Position numbers and translations under genes: made by a program. This document shows, one piece after another, positions 1 through 5,852 of a stretch of DNA of 16,702 bases. The notes beneath the pieces are model-generated. The model did no database searches, had not been told where the DNA came from, and saw only the letters and a program-made list of their open reading frames with translations. Within the stretch, counting starts at the first letter, position 1. Every line of letters begins with the position of its first letter. The DNA comes from Aquificota bacterium (GTDB lineage: Bacteria > Aquificota > Aquificia > Aquificales > Hydrogenothermaceae), in the NCBI GenBank assembly GCA_013153795.1, contig JAADDV010000081.1, positions 1-16,702 on the forward strand, given 5' to 3'.

Positions 1-104
1 AAATGCTAAAATTTACTACTCATAGAAATTTCTTAACATTTAAAGATAAAAATCAACATTTATTAAGATAGCAATAAATCGTAAGATAAATATTCATTTA
101 ATAC

Positions 105-131
105 TTAACTTTCCACGAAAAGATTTATAAT
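105..131 (+). promoter_or_regulatory. Probable promoter of alr
   Basis: A perfect TATAAT lies at 126-131, with a weak -35-like TTAACT at 105-110 (15-nt spacer, 4 of 6 consensus matches). Transcription would begin near 138, leaving a leader of about 28 nt before the TTG start of alr. The rest of 1-165 is AT-rich with no gene visible. An 8-codon ATG mini-ORF (138-164) would begin at the predicted transcript start and is probably not meaningful. Confidence 0.4.
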
Positions 132-165
132 TAATAAATGATAGAGAAGAAGCAAGGGGCTTAGT

Positions 166-1284
166 TTGGATTATAGAAGCTGGGCAGAAATTGATTTGAA
201 TAGATTAGAAAAGAATATAGAAAATATTTATTCTTTTGTAAAAAAAGATATTTTTGCTGTAGTAAAAGCTGATGCTTATGGTCATGGAGCTGTAAATGTT
301 TCAAAACATTTAGATAATATTCCTTTTGTAAAAAAACTTTGCGTTGCTACAGCAGAAGAAGGAAAAGAGTTAAGAGAAGCAGGAATAAAAAAAGATATTC
401 TTGTTTTAGGAGGAATTTTACCGGAAGAAATAAATATTTTTAAAAATTATAATTTAAAACCAGTTATTTCAGATTTTAAACAGCTAGCTTTAGTAAAGGA
501 ACTATCCTGTAAAGGAATTCATATAAAGTTTGATACAGGAATGCATCGTTTAGGATTTTACAAGGATGCTTTAGAAAAAATTTATAAGATAATTAAACAA
601 TATTCTTTATATGTGGAAGGAATTATGTCTCATTTTCCTTCTGCAGATATGGATAAATTTTTAACTCAAAAGCAAATAGCTGAATTTTATTCTATATATA
701 GATTTTTTTTAAATAAAGGTTTTAAAATTCCTTTTGTTCATATTCAAAATAGCGCAGGACTTGTATATGATTGTCCTTTCTGTAATGCAGTTAGAGTTGG
801 ATTAGCTGTTTATGGAGAAAAACCCTTAGAAAATTTTCCAATTCCTCTTCTAACTGTTATGTCTGTAAAAGCGAAATTAATATCTAGAAAAAAATTAAAA
901 AAAGGAGAATCAGTTTCATATTGTGGAACATATACAGCTTCAAGAGATATGGAAATTGGAATTGTTTCTTTTGGTTATGCAGATGGGCTTCCTAGAAATT
1001 TATCTAATAAAGGTTATTTTCTTATAAATGGAAAAAAAGCTCCCATTATTGGAAATATAACAATGGATATGACTATTGTAGATATAACAAATATAGATGT
1101 AAAAGAAGGAGACCCTGTTTTAATTGTTGGAAAAAATGGATATAGAGAAATAAAATTTTCAGATGTAGCAAAAATGTGTGATACTATTCCTTATGAAATA
1201 ATGTGTCGTATTTCTAAAAGAGTTAAAAGATTTATCAAATATAATAAGAATAAGAGTATGCAGATAATAGGTAAGAAGACATGA
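166..1284 (+). CDS. alr: Alanine racemase (PLP-dependent)
   Basis: Interconverts L- and D-alanine in the cytoplasm, supplying D-alanine for peptidoglycan. The 372-residue length is normal for the family. The N-terminal PLP barrel opens with WAEIDL (6-11) and carries the PLP lysine K34 in VVKADAYGHG. The second catalytic base is Y252 in VSYCGTYTA, and R210 (VRVGLAVYG) and M300 (GNITMDM) match the cofactor and substrate contacts of known racemases. The start is TTG, set by AAGGGG at 154-159 with a 6-nt spacer; no ATG lies near the conserved N-terminus. The last 4 nt overlap the cytochrome c start as ATGA, so the two are probably translationally coupled although unrelated in function. The fold and active-site match leave little doubt. 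Confidence 0.95.
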   Translation: MDYRSWAEIDLNRLEKNIENIYSFVKKDIFAVVKADAYGHGAVNVSKHLDNIPFVKKLCVATAEEGKELREAGIKKDILVLGGILPEEINIFKNYNLKPVISDFKQLALVKELSCKGIHIKFDTGMHRLGFYKDALEKIYKIIKQYSLYVEGIMSHFPSADMDKFLTQKQIAEFYSIYRFFLNKGFKIPFVHIQNSAGLVYDCPFCNAVRVGLAVYGEKPLENFPIPLLTVMSVKAKLISRKKLKKGESVSYCGTYTASRDMEIGIVSFGYADGLPRNLSNKGYFLINGKKAPIIGNITMDMTIVDITNIDVKEGDPVLIVGKNGYREIKFSDVAKMCDTIPYEIMCRISKRVKRFIKYNKNKSMQIIGKKT

Positions 1285-1676
1285 AAAATCTAGTTGTGTT
1301 TTTCTGTCTTTCTATATTTTTTATTGCTTTTTCTGAAGAGGAAAAATATTCAAAAGGAGAGCAATTATTTCATAAATATAACTGTAGTTCGTGTCACGCT
1401 CCAGATAGAAGGGTTGTTGGTCCTTCTTTTTTAGAAATCTCTAAAAGATATGGAACAAGTAAAAAAGCTATAGAAAAAGTAGCTAAACTTATAATAAAAC
1501 CTAATCCTGCTAACTGGCCAGGAATGGCTTATATGCCTCCTTTTGATATTCCATGGGAAGATGCAATTGAGCTGGCAAAGTATGTCTTAATAGATTCGGT
1601 TAAAAACTTAAAGAAAAACCAAAAAAAAGAAAATATATATGATGAATATATTGATTTAGACAGCCAGTTTCATTGA
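1281..1676 (+). CDS. Small periplasmic class I cytochrome c (c551/c552-like)
   Basis: A small electron carrier, probably periplasmic and passing electrons between the quinol-oxidising complex and a terminal oxidase or reductase. A hydrophobic signal peptide spans about residues 1-18. The single heme site is CSSCH (C35, C38, H39), followed by VVGPSF, and the distal Met ligand lies in GMAYMPPF (M85 is favoured over M82 by the MPP context). This pattern is that of bacterial cytochromes c551/c552. The C-terminal 25 or so residues are charged and look like a lineage-specific tail. The ATG overlaps the alr stop (ATGA) and only a weak AGGT precedes it, so translation likely depends on alr. The 3' end overlaps a convergent gene by 7 bp. 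Class is secure; the exact redox partner is not visible. Confidence 0.85.
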   Translation: MKNLVVFFCLSIFFIAFSEEEKYSKGEQLFHKYNCSSCHAPDRRVVGPSFLEISKRYGTSKKAIEKVAKLIIKPNPANWPGMAYMPPFDIPWEDAIELAKYVLIDSVKNLKKNQKKENIYDEYIDLDSQFH

Positions 1677-1900
1677 AGATATTTTTTATATTTTTCCTTA
1701 TGTTTTTCTGCGTTAGCTTCTTGATTTTTCTTTACAAAGAAAAACGTTGCAGCTACAAGGAGTATAACTCCAGCAATAATAATAAAACCTTCAATAATAC
1801 CATTTGCATTACAAAAAACACCAAAAGCTGAATAAGGATCACACTGCTCTACTGTTTTTTGAAGTGGATTTTCTGGTGTCGTTTCCACTTGAAATATCAT
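1670..1900 (-). CDS. Small single-pass membrane protein, unknown function
   Basis: I do not recognise this 76-residue protein. It has a polar N-terminus with two cysteines about 14 residues apart (C20 and C34, EQC and VFC), one strong transmembrane helix (about 38-59, GFIIIAGVILLVAATFFFV) and a basic, Lys/Glu-rich tail. A positive tail suggests the N-terminus and its cysteines face the periplasm, where they could form a disulfide or bind metal; this is inference. The frame stays open to an upstream TTG at 1915, but a GGAGG (minus strand, 1911-1907) lies inside that extension, 6 nt before the ATG at 1900, so the ATG is the start. It is not in an operon: its 3' end overlaps the cytochrome c end and about 220 nt of AT-rich noncoding DNA precedes it. 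A weak TATACA-type -10 may lie near 1955-1960. Confidence 0.65.
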   Translation of the reverse strand: MIFQVETTPENPLQKTVEQCDPYSAFGVFCNANGIIEGFIIIAGVILLVAATFFFVKKNQEANAEKHKEKYKKYLQ

Positions 1901-2120
1901 ATGTTTCCTCCACAAATTTTTCTTTTCCTTTAGTTCTTATGTTTTAATCTTTTGTATATACTTGATTACTTAAATTAAAAAGACTTTTTCAATTTAATAC
2001 CTAATAAAATTTTATCAAATTTTTAATATGCTAAAAGTTTTTAAGTTTTTCTATTAGAGTTTTGAAAAAATAATAATGTTCTTTTAAATAAGATATTTTA
2101 GAAAATAGAAAAATAAAGAA

Positions 2121-2152
2121 AAATAAAGAGAGGCTTAGGCCTCTCTTTATTT
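2121..2152 (-). terminator. Intrinsic terminator of the ferredoxin gene
   Basis: A perfect 14-bp inverted repeat, AAATAAAGAGAGGC (2121-2134) and its complement (2139-2152), closes a 4-nt loop. The inner part is GC-rich and the outer part A/T. On the minus strand it begins at the ferredoxin stop codon and is followed by a T-rich run (2120 downwards). Nothing on the plus strand needs it, since the gene to the left is also on the minus strand. Confidence 0.85.
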
Positions 2153-2481
2153 TAAAACATACCTGGAGGCTTTCCTTTAGATGTTACAAGTCTTTCAACA
2201 GGTTCACCACCTAAAATATGCTTTTCTATAATTTCAGGAACATCTTCAGGTTTGACATTTCCATACCATACAGCATCAGGATAAACAACAACTGTAGGAC
2301 CAACCATACAAGGACCCATACAACCTGTTGGAGTTACAGCCATTTTATCAAATAAATTTTTCATCATAAGCTCTTCTTGAAATTTTTGGAAGACTTGCTC
2401 TGAACCATTTGCTCCACAAGAAGGCATACCTGGTGGTTTTCTTTGTAGACAAACAAAAACATGCTTAAACTCTGAAGCCAT
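2152..2481 (-). CDS. Thioredoxin-like [2Fe-2S] ferredoxin
   Basis: A cytoplasmic electron carrier of the thioredoxin-fold ferredoxin family, best known from Aquifex aeolicus and from Clostridium pasteurianum and Azotobacter. The 109-residue protein carries the four cluster cysteines C11, C22, C54 and C58, the last two as GCMGPC, in family spacing. The conserved C-terminal features KPEDVPEIIEKH, GGEPVERLV and SKGKPPGMF are, as I recall them, nearly identical to the Aquifex protein, which is the best taxonomic clue in the window. The start ATG has GGAGG 6 nt upstream. It is monocistronic, ended by a perfect hairpin at its stop codon. A TACAAT -10-like hexamer (minus strand, 2517-2512) would place the Crp/Fnr-type operator at 2563-2578 about 65 bp upstream of the transcript start. 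The physiological partner is not shown. Confidence 0.9.
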   Translation of the reverse strand: MASEFKHVFVCLQRKPPGMPSCGANGSEQVFQKFQEELMMKNLFDKMAVTPTGCMGPCMVGPTVVVYPDAVWYGNVKPEDVPEIIEKHILGGEPVERLVTSKGKPPGMF

Positions 2482-2562
2482 TTCTTACCTCCATTTAAAA
2501 ATTTGCAGATAATTGTAAACGTCTAAAAAAATATTTAAAAATGATTTAGGTTATATTTATAT

Positions 2563-2578
2563 GTTGATGTAAATCAAC
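2563..2578. promoter_or_regulatory. Crp/Fnr-family operator (FNR/DNR/ANR type)
   Basis: The sequence GTTGATGTAAATCAAC is a perfect 6-bp inverted repeat around GTAA and contains an exact match to the FNR consensus TTGAT-N4-ATCAA. Its centre (2570.5) lies 31 bp from TAATAT (2599-2604) and 34 bp from TATGAT (2602-2607), close to the roughly 32 bp expected for an activator bound at -41.5. Both place the likely target as sco1. No convincing -35 is present, as expected at an activated promoter. Which family member binds (oxygen-sensing FNR, nitric-oxide-sensing DNR/NnrR, or other) cannot be told from the site. Confidence 0.65.
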
Positions 2579-2598
2579 GAAAGAAGGTGAAGTTGAAA

Positions 2599-2607
2599 TA
2601 ATATGAT
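2599..2607 (+). promoter_or_regulatory. Probable -10 region of sco1
   Basis: Two overlapping candidates, TAATAT (2599-2604) and TATGAT (2602-2607), stand at activator-dependent spacing from the FNR-type box. Transcription would start near 2611-2614, giving a leader of about 30 nt that includes the AAGGAG ribosome site before the sco1 ATG. Confidence 0.4.
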
Positions 2608-2641
2608 TAAATTTAGATAAAATTTTTATAAGGAGTAATAA

Positions 2642-3238
2642 ATGAGAAAGTTATCTATAATATTTTCAATATTATTAACAATCTTTTCTTTTTCTTTTAG
2701 TTATCAGTTTTATGGATTTCCTTATTTTCTAAAAATAGAGGATTTTGAGCTTACAAATCAAGATGGAAAAAAAGTAAGACTTTCTGATTTTAAAGACAAA
2801 TATCTTATGATTTTCTTTGGATATACATATTGTCCAGATGTATGTCCTACAACTATGCTTAGAATAAAAGAAACTCTAGATGAACTAGGAGATTATAAAG
2901 ATAAAGTAAAAGTGCTTTTTATTTCTGTTGACCCAGAAAGAGATACTCCTGAATCGATAAAAAAATTTATTTCTTTTTATGATAAATCAGGAAAATATAT
3001 TGAAGGTTTAACAGGAACAAAGGAAGAGATTGATAAAGTAGCCAAACAATTTAAGGCTTATTATAAAAAAGTCCCTATAGAAAACAAAGAAGTAGGATAT
3101 TTAGTAGACCATACAGCTTATATATATCTTGTAGACCCAAAAGGAGTTTTACGTTTAATATACAGACCTTCAAATGATGACCCTAAAAAAATAGCTGAAG
3201 ATATTAAAAGAGTTATTGATATGTTTAGTAGACATTAA
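2642..3238 (+). CDS. SCO1/SenC/PrrC-family copper chaperone
   Basis: A membrane-anchored or periplasmic thioredoxin-fold protein that delivers copper to, or reduces the copper-site cysteines of, cytochrome oxidase CuA; related proteins also serve nitrous oxide reductase. The 198 residues begin with a hydrophobic signal or anchor (about 4-21). The thioredoxin fold follows, with the copper site CPDVC (C64, C68) and the distal copper-binding histidine H157 in LVDHTAYIYLVD. DPERDTPE (97-104) is also typical of the family. The ATG is preceded by AAGGAG. It sits behind an FNR-type operator, and its stop codon overlaps that of a convergent cysteine-rich regulator within TTAA (3235-3238). The neighbourhood suggests copper supply tied to respiratory mode. 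The target oxidase is not in the window. Confidence 0.92.
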   Translation: MRKLSIIFSILLTIFSFSFSYQFYGFPYFLKIEDFELTNQDGKKVRLSDFKDKYLMIFFGYTYCPDVCPTTMLRIKETLDELGDYKDKVKVLFISVDPERDTPESIKKFISFYDKSGKYIEGLTGTKEEIDKVAKQFKAYYKKVPIENKEVGYLVDHTAYIYLVDPKGVLRLIYRPSNDDPKKIAEDIKRVIDMFSRH

Positions 3239-3849
3239 GAGGATTTTTTAATTTCTTTTATAGAAAAAGTTATTGTTTCTCCATGACTACAACAACTTTT
3301 CATACTTATTTGCATGTTATTTACAATTTCATTATAAGCTTCTATAAAAGTCATTACTTTTCCACCAAAACCTTTTTTAAATTTTTCTGCATCTTCTTTA
3401 GAAGCAAAAGGGATAACACTAGGACTACAACAAGGAATAGCACTACTTCCAACAACATAAAAAGCATTCAAAGCACTAATTGGATTTTCTGTAATAAAAT
3501 CATATGTTAAAGCAGAAACTTCTTTATCTTCAAGTTTTTTGTGCATCATAAGGCCACAGTGTTCACAGCAGGTTTCTATAATTTCATCTTCTACTGTTAT
3601 CTTATAAGGATGAGCCCTTGTTATAGGTTTTTCACAAATAGGACAGTTTGGAACTTTTACAACTTCCTTTTCTTTACCTGTATTTAAAAGAATTGAACCA
3701 TGTTTTCTTTTAATAGCTCCTTCTTTTTCTAGCTCCTTTATCTCTCTATAAATAGTCATCTCTGAAACATTAAAAATATTACTAAGCTCCTTTACAGTTA
3801 TTTCCTTTTTATTTTTTAAAATCTCAAGGATTTTGTCCCTCCTTTTCAT
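3235..3849 (-). CDS. DeoR-type HTH regulator fused to TRASH/NosL-like metal-binding region
   Basis: Probably a cytoplasmic metal-responsive, likely copper-responsive, repressor. Residues are numbered from the ATG at 3849, which has GGAG 7 nt upstream; the TTG at 3855 is too close to that site. Residues 1-55 form a DeoR-type winged helix (VKELSNIFNVSEMTIYREI, KRKHGSIL), but the usual DeoR sugar-phosphate sensor is absent. Instead a CPIC (C69, C72) is followed by CCEHC (C94, C95, C98): C72-x21-C94-x3-C98 fits the TRASH signature C-x19-22-C-x3-C seen in archaeal copper regulators. Residues about 112-172 read as NosL (NAFYVVGSSA, IPFASKEDAEKF, GGKVM), with CC (C140, C141) in place of the usual MG. 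A second CC (C186, C187) with His ends the protein. The ribosome site overlaps the hisB stop codon, and the gene converges on sco1. The metal and DNA target are inferred. Confidence 0.75.
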   Translation of the reverse strand: MKRRDKILEILKNKKEITVKELSNIFNVSEMTIYREIKELEKEGAIKRKHGSILLNTGKEKEVVKVPNCPICEKPITRAHPYKITVEDEIIETCCEHCGLMMHKKLEDKEVSALTYDFITENPISALNAFYVVGSSAIPCCSPSVIPFASKEDAEKFKKGFGGKVMTFIEAYNEIVNNMQISMKSCCSHGETITFSIKEIKKSS

Positions 3850-3860
3850 CTTCAAACTCC

Positions 3861-4445
3861 TTACAAAGTTCCTTTTGTTGAAGGAGTATCCTGTCTTCTA
3901 GGGTCAATAGAAATAGCTTCTTTTAAAGCTACAGCTAAAGCTTTTGTTAAAGCTTCAGCTATGTGATGAAGATTTCTACCGGAAAGAGCTTTTAAGTGCA
4001 TTGTTATTCCTGAAGATAAAGTAAATCCTTTAAAAAATTCTTCCATAAGTTCAAAATCAAATTCTGTAATTTTTCCTCTATATCCAAGGTCATCATAAAA
4101 AAGAAGAGGTCTTCCTGATAAATCTATAGAGCACATTGCTAAAGCTTCATCCATTGGAATAATAGCATATCCAAATCTTTTTATTCCTTTTTTATCTCCT
4201 AAGGCTTCTTTAACGGCCATTCCTAAAACAATTCCTACATCCTCAACAGTATGATGATGACTTACATGAACATCTCCAGATGCTAAAACTTCTAAATCAA
4301 TTAAAGAATGTTTAGAAAATGTCTCTAACATATGAGTTAAAAAACCTACTGGTGTATCTACAGAATATTTTCCCGTCCCATCAAGATTTACAGTTATTTC
4401 TATCTGAGTTTCCCTTGTTTCTCTTTTTACAGTAGCTTTTCTCAT
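3861..4445 (-). CDS. hisB: Imidazoleglycerol-phosphate dehydratase (histidine synthesis)
   Basis: Converts imidazole glycerol phosphate to imidazole acetol phosphate in histidine biosynthesis, using a di-manganese site. The 194-residue length is that of the single-function enzyme, without the phosphatase domain fused in enterics. Both metal-binding repeats are intact: HHHTVED (H63-D69) and LHHIAEA (H160-E164), with H38 in FLTHMLETFSKH and the Asp/Glu pair at 99-100. The ATG starts 1 nt after the stop of the upstream loader gene, with GGAG inside that gene's tail, and the downstream regulator has its ribosome site over the hisB stop. No other his gene is present, so the grouping is an operon of convenience rather than a pathway cluster. 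Confidence 0.96.
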   Translation of the reverse strand: MRKATVKRETRETQIEITVNLDGTGKYSVDTPVGFLTHMLETFSKHSLIDLEVLASGDVHVSHHHTVEDVGIVLGMAVKEALGDKKGIKRFGYAIIPMDEALAMCSIDLSGRPLLFYDDLGYRGKITEFDFELMEEFFKGFTLSSGITMHLKALSGRNLHHIAEALTKALAVALKEAISIDPRRQDTPSTKGTL

Positions 4446-4446
4446 T

Positions 4447-5160
4447 TTACTTCTCCTGTAATTCTAATAATCTTGAACCTCTCATATCCTGACCTTTTAC
4501 AGGAAGAATTTCACAAACTTCAGCCAAACGAGAAGCTATAGAGCTTCCCATTCTTTCTTCTAAGCTTTCCTCAAATTCACTTTTTCCTTTAAGTTTTATA
4601 TTTGATGTAATTATCATAGGTTTTAAATCATTATATCTGTTTATTATTATGTAGTGCAGTATATCTTTTGCCCAATCTGACAATCTTTCAGAACCTAAAT
4701 CATCAAGGACAAGAATAGGAGTATTTATAACTTCTTCTAAAATTTCTCGGGAAGATTCTACCCCATCAAAAGAAGCTCTTAGTTTAAAAAGTAAAGAATT
4801 TGTATCATAAAAAAGTCCTGCTATATTTTTCTTTAAAAAAAGCTCTTTTAATAAAGCTACAGCTAGATGGGTTTTTCCAACTCCCGGGTTTCCAACAAGA
4901 AAAAAACCTTTTCCCTTTTTATATTCTTCAAGATTTACATAATCTTTTAATCTTTTTATAATAAGATGATGTTTGTATTTTTTATTAGGTAGAAAGTTTT
5001 TGAAATCCTTATCCTGATATTTTTTAGGAATATTCATTCTTTTATATATAGAGTCTGTTAAGTTTTTATACTGACAGGAGCATTTTTTCACTCCGTTCTT
5101 TAAAGAAATCCAGCCTAAACCTTTACAATAAGGACATGTATTTTCAGTCTTCAAAAACAA
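4447..5160 (-). CDS. DnaC/DnaI-family AAA+ helicase loader with N-terminal zinc ribbon
   Basis: Probably loads the replicative helicase DnaB, as DnaC does in Aquifex and E. coli; IstB transposition helpers share the fold, but no transposase is nearby. The 237 residues start with a four-cysteine zinc site (C9, C12, C27, C29). They continue with a linker and an AAA+ core: Walker A GNPGVGKT (90-97), Walker B ILVLDDLG (149-156), sensor-I IITSN (183-187), an arginine-finger region (GSSIASRL, R211) and a C-terminal DMRGSR. The start is TTG; GAGG lies 4 nt before the codon used here and 10 nt before a second in-frame TTG at 5154, so the N-terminus is uncertain by two residues. It heads the loader-hisB-regulator operon. 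Confidence 0.85.
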   Translation of the reverse strand: MFLKTENTCPYCKGLGWISLKNGVKKCSCQYKNLTDSIYKRMNIPKKYQDKDFKNFLPNKKYKHHLIIKRLKDYVNLEEYKKGKGFFLVGNPGVGKTHLAVALLKELFLKKNIAGLFYDTNSLLFKLRASFDGVESSREILEEVINTPILVLDDLGSERLSDWAKDILHYIIINRYNDLKPMIITSNIKLKGKSEFEESLEERMGSSIASRLAEVCEILPVKGQDMRGSRLLELQEK

Positions 5161-5190
5161 ACAACCTCTTTAATAAAATAAAAACTTTTC

Positions 5191-5220
5191 AATAAAAAAT
5201 ATAACATTATTTTTTTTATT
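5191..5220 (-). terminator. Weak all-A/T hairpin downstream of the broken bacterioferritin
   Basis: AATAAAAAA (5191-5199) and TTTTTTATT (5212-5220) form a 9-bp A/T-only stem with a 12-nt loop, beginning 14 nt after the restored bacterioferritin stop. A T-rich run follows on the minus strand. With no G:C pair the stem is weak, and in such AT-rich DNA it may be chance. Confidence 0.25.
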
Positions 5221-5233
5221 TACCATTAAGCTT

Positions 5234-5723
5234 TCATATGTCTTTTTGAGGTTTATTCTGTAAACCATGCTTTTTTATTCTTTCGACTGCCTGTTGAGAA
5301 AGATATTCTTTTCCAAATTTTTTGAGATTTTCATATTCAGTGCTAAAGATTTCAAAATGTTTCTCTTCATCTATAATAATATTTTCAAAAATCTGCTTCG
5401 TCCCAATATCCCGATGATTAAAAGATTGTAATTATAGCTTCTTCTTCACTTTTCATAGCTATTTCTAGCATTTTTTCTGGCTCACGTATATGTTTTATTT
5501 CGGAAGCCGGCTTCATTTCTATTTCTCCATCTAAAAACAATATTCTTTCAGCAAATTTTTCTGTATGTAACATCTCATCAATAGCAATCTTTTTAAAAAC
5601 AGAAGCTAGCAAATCATATCCAAGGTCATCCAAAACAAAATGAAAATACATATATTGATGTATAGCTGTAAGCTCTTCTGAAACAGCTTTATTTAAAAGC
5701 TCTATAGATTTTTCTTTATTCAT
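5234..5723 (-). pseudogene. Bacterioferritin-like gene, frameshifted
   Basis: An iron-storage four-helix diiron protein, now split. The first frame runs from ATG 5723 (GAGG upstream) to a TAA at 5420-5418 and gives 101 residues. It carries E17, E50, H53 and E93, aligning with E. coli Bfr ligands E18, E51, H54 and E94, and M51 matches heme ligand M52. In the +1 frame the rest of the protein continues without a stop to TGA at 5236-5234: DIGTKQIFE, then DEEKHFEIF with the last ExxH ligand pair, and an end QNKPQKDI. Joined at the shift, the ExxH pair lies 7 residues closer to E93 than in E. coli, which fits a deletion of about 20 bp in helix C/D rather than a single-base slip. The product is probably inactive; a sequencing or assembly error remains possible. 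Confidence 0.8.
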
Positions 5724-5735
5724 CTTTATTACCTC

Positions 5736-5758
5736 AATAATTATTAGTAATAGTTATT
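5736..5758. promoter_or_regulatory. Fur/PerR-like palindrome upstream of bacterioferritin
   Basis: Arms AATAATTATTA (5736-5746) and TAATAGTTATT (5748-5758) are complementary at 10 of 11 positions around a central G at 5747. Length and A/T pattern resemble Fur-superfamily operators. It lies just upstream of the GAGG ribosome site and covers the likely transcript start (about 5756), a position suited to repression. High A/T content makes chance palindromes more likely. Confidence 0.4.
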
Positions 5759-5762
5759 ATTA

Positions 5763-5791
5763 AACTTAATGAATACTGATTACTATGTCAA
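5763..5791 (-). promoter_or_regulatory. Probable promoter of the bacterioferritin gene
   Basis: On the minus strand a perfect -35 TTGACA (5791-5786) is followed by a 17-nt spacer and a poor -10, TAAGTT (5768-5763). The predicted start falls within the Fur-like palindrome. Confidence 0.4.
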
Positions 5792-5818
5792 CAATATTTA
5801 GCTATAGTTTTTTCTAAA

Positions 5819-5852
5819 AAGAAGATGAGAAAAATCAGTATTTTATCTTCTT
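5819..5852 (-). terminator. Probable terminator of the TonB-permease operon
   Basis: AAGAAGAT and ATCTTCTT form an 8-bp outer stem (5852-5845 with 5826-5819 on the minus strand). Inside it AAAAT-ACTG-ATTTT forms a 5-bp inner stem with a 4-nt loop and a TCTC bulge. It overlaps the stop codon of the last permease gene and runs into a short T tract (minus strand, to about 5816). The stem is A/T-heavy. Confidence 0.5.

Noticed and set aside
138..164. Eight-codon ATG mini-ORF just before alr, as a possible leader peptide.
   Set aside because: Its ATG falls at the predicted transcript start, it has no ribosome site, and its sequence overlaps the alr ribosome site only by chance.
1961..1985. Second FNR-type site upstream of the small membrane gene (TTGAT half-site).
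   Set aside because: Only one half matches; the other half lacks ATCAA, and such half-sites are frequent in AT-rich DNA.
3283..3510. Plus-strand open frame opposite the regulator.
   Set aside because: Thr/Phe-rich low-complexity translation, lies wholly antisense to a gene with clear motifs, no ribosome site.
4447..5160. IstB-type transposon helper instead of replication loader.
   Set aside because: No transposase or inverted repeats nearby, and the N-terminal zinc ribbon plus chromosomal operon with hisB favours a DnaC/DnaI loader.
5410..5430. Programmed +1 frameshift at TTT-TAA in bacterioferritin, as in release factor 2.
   Set aside because: Even with the shift, about seven residues are missing between the diiron ligand groups, so deletion explains the break better.
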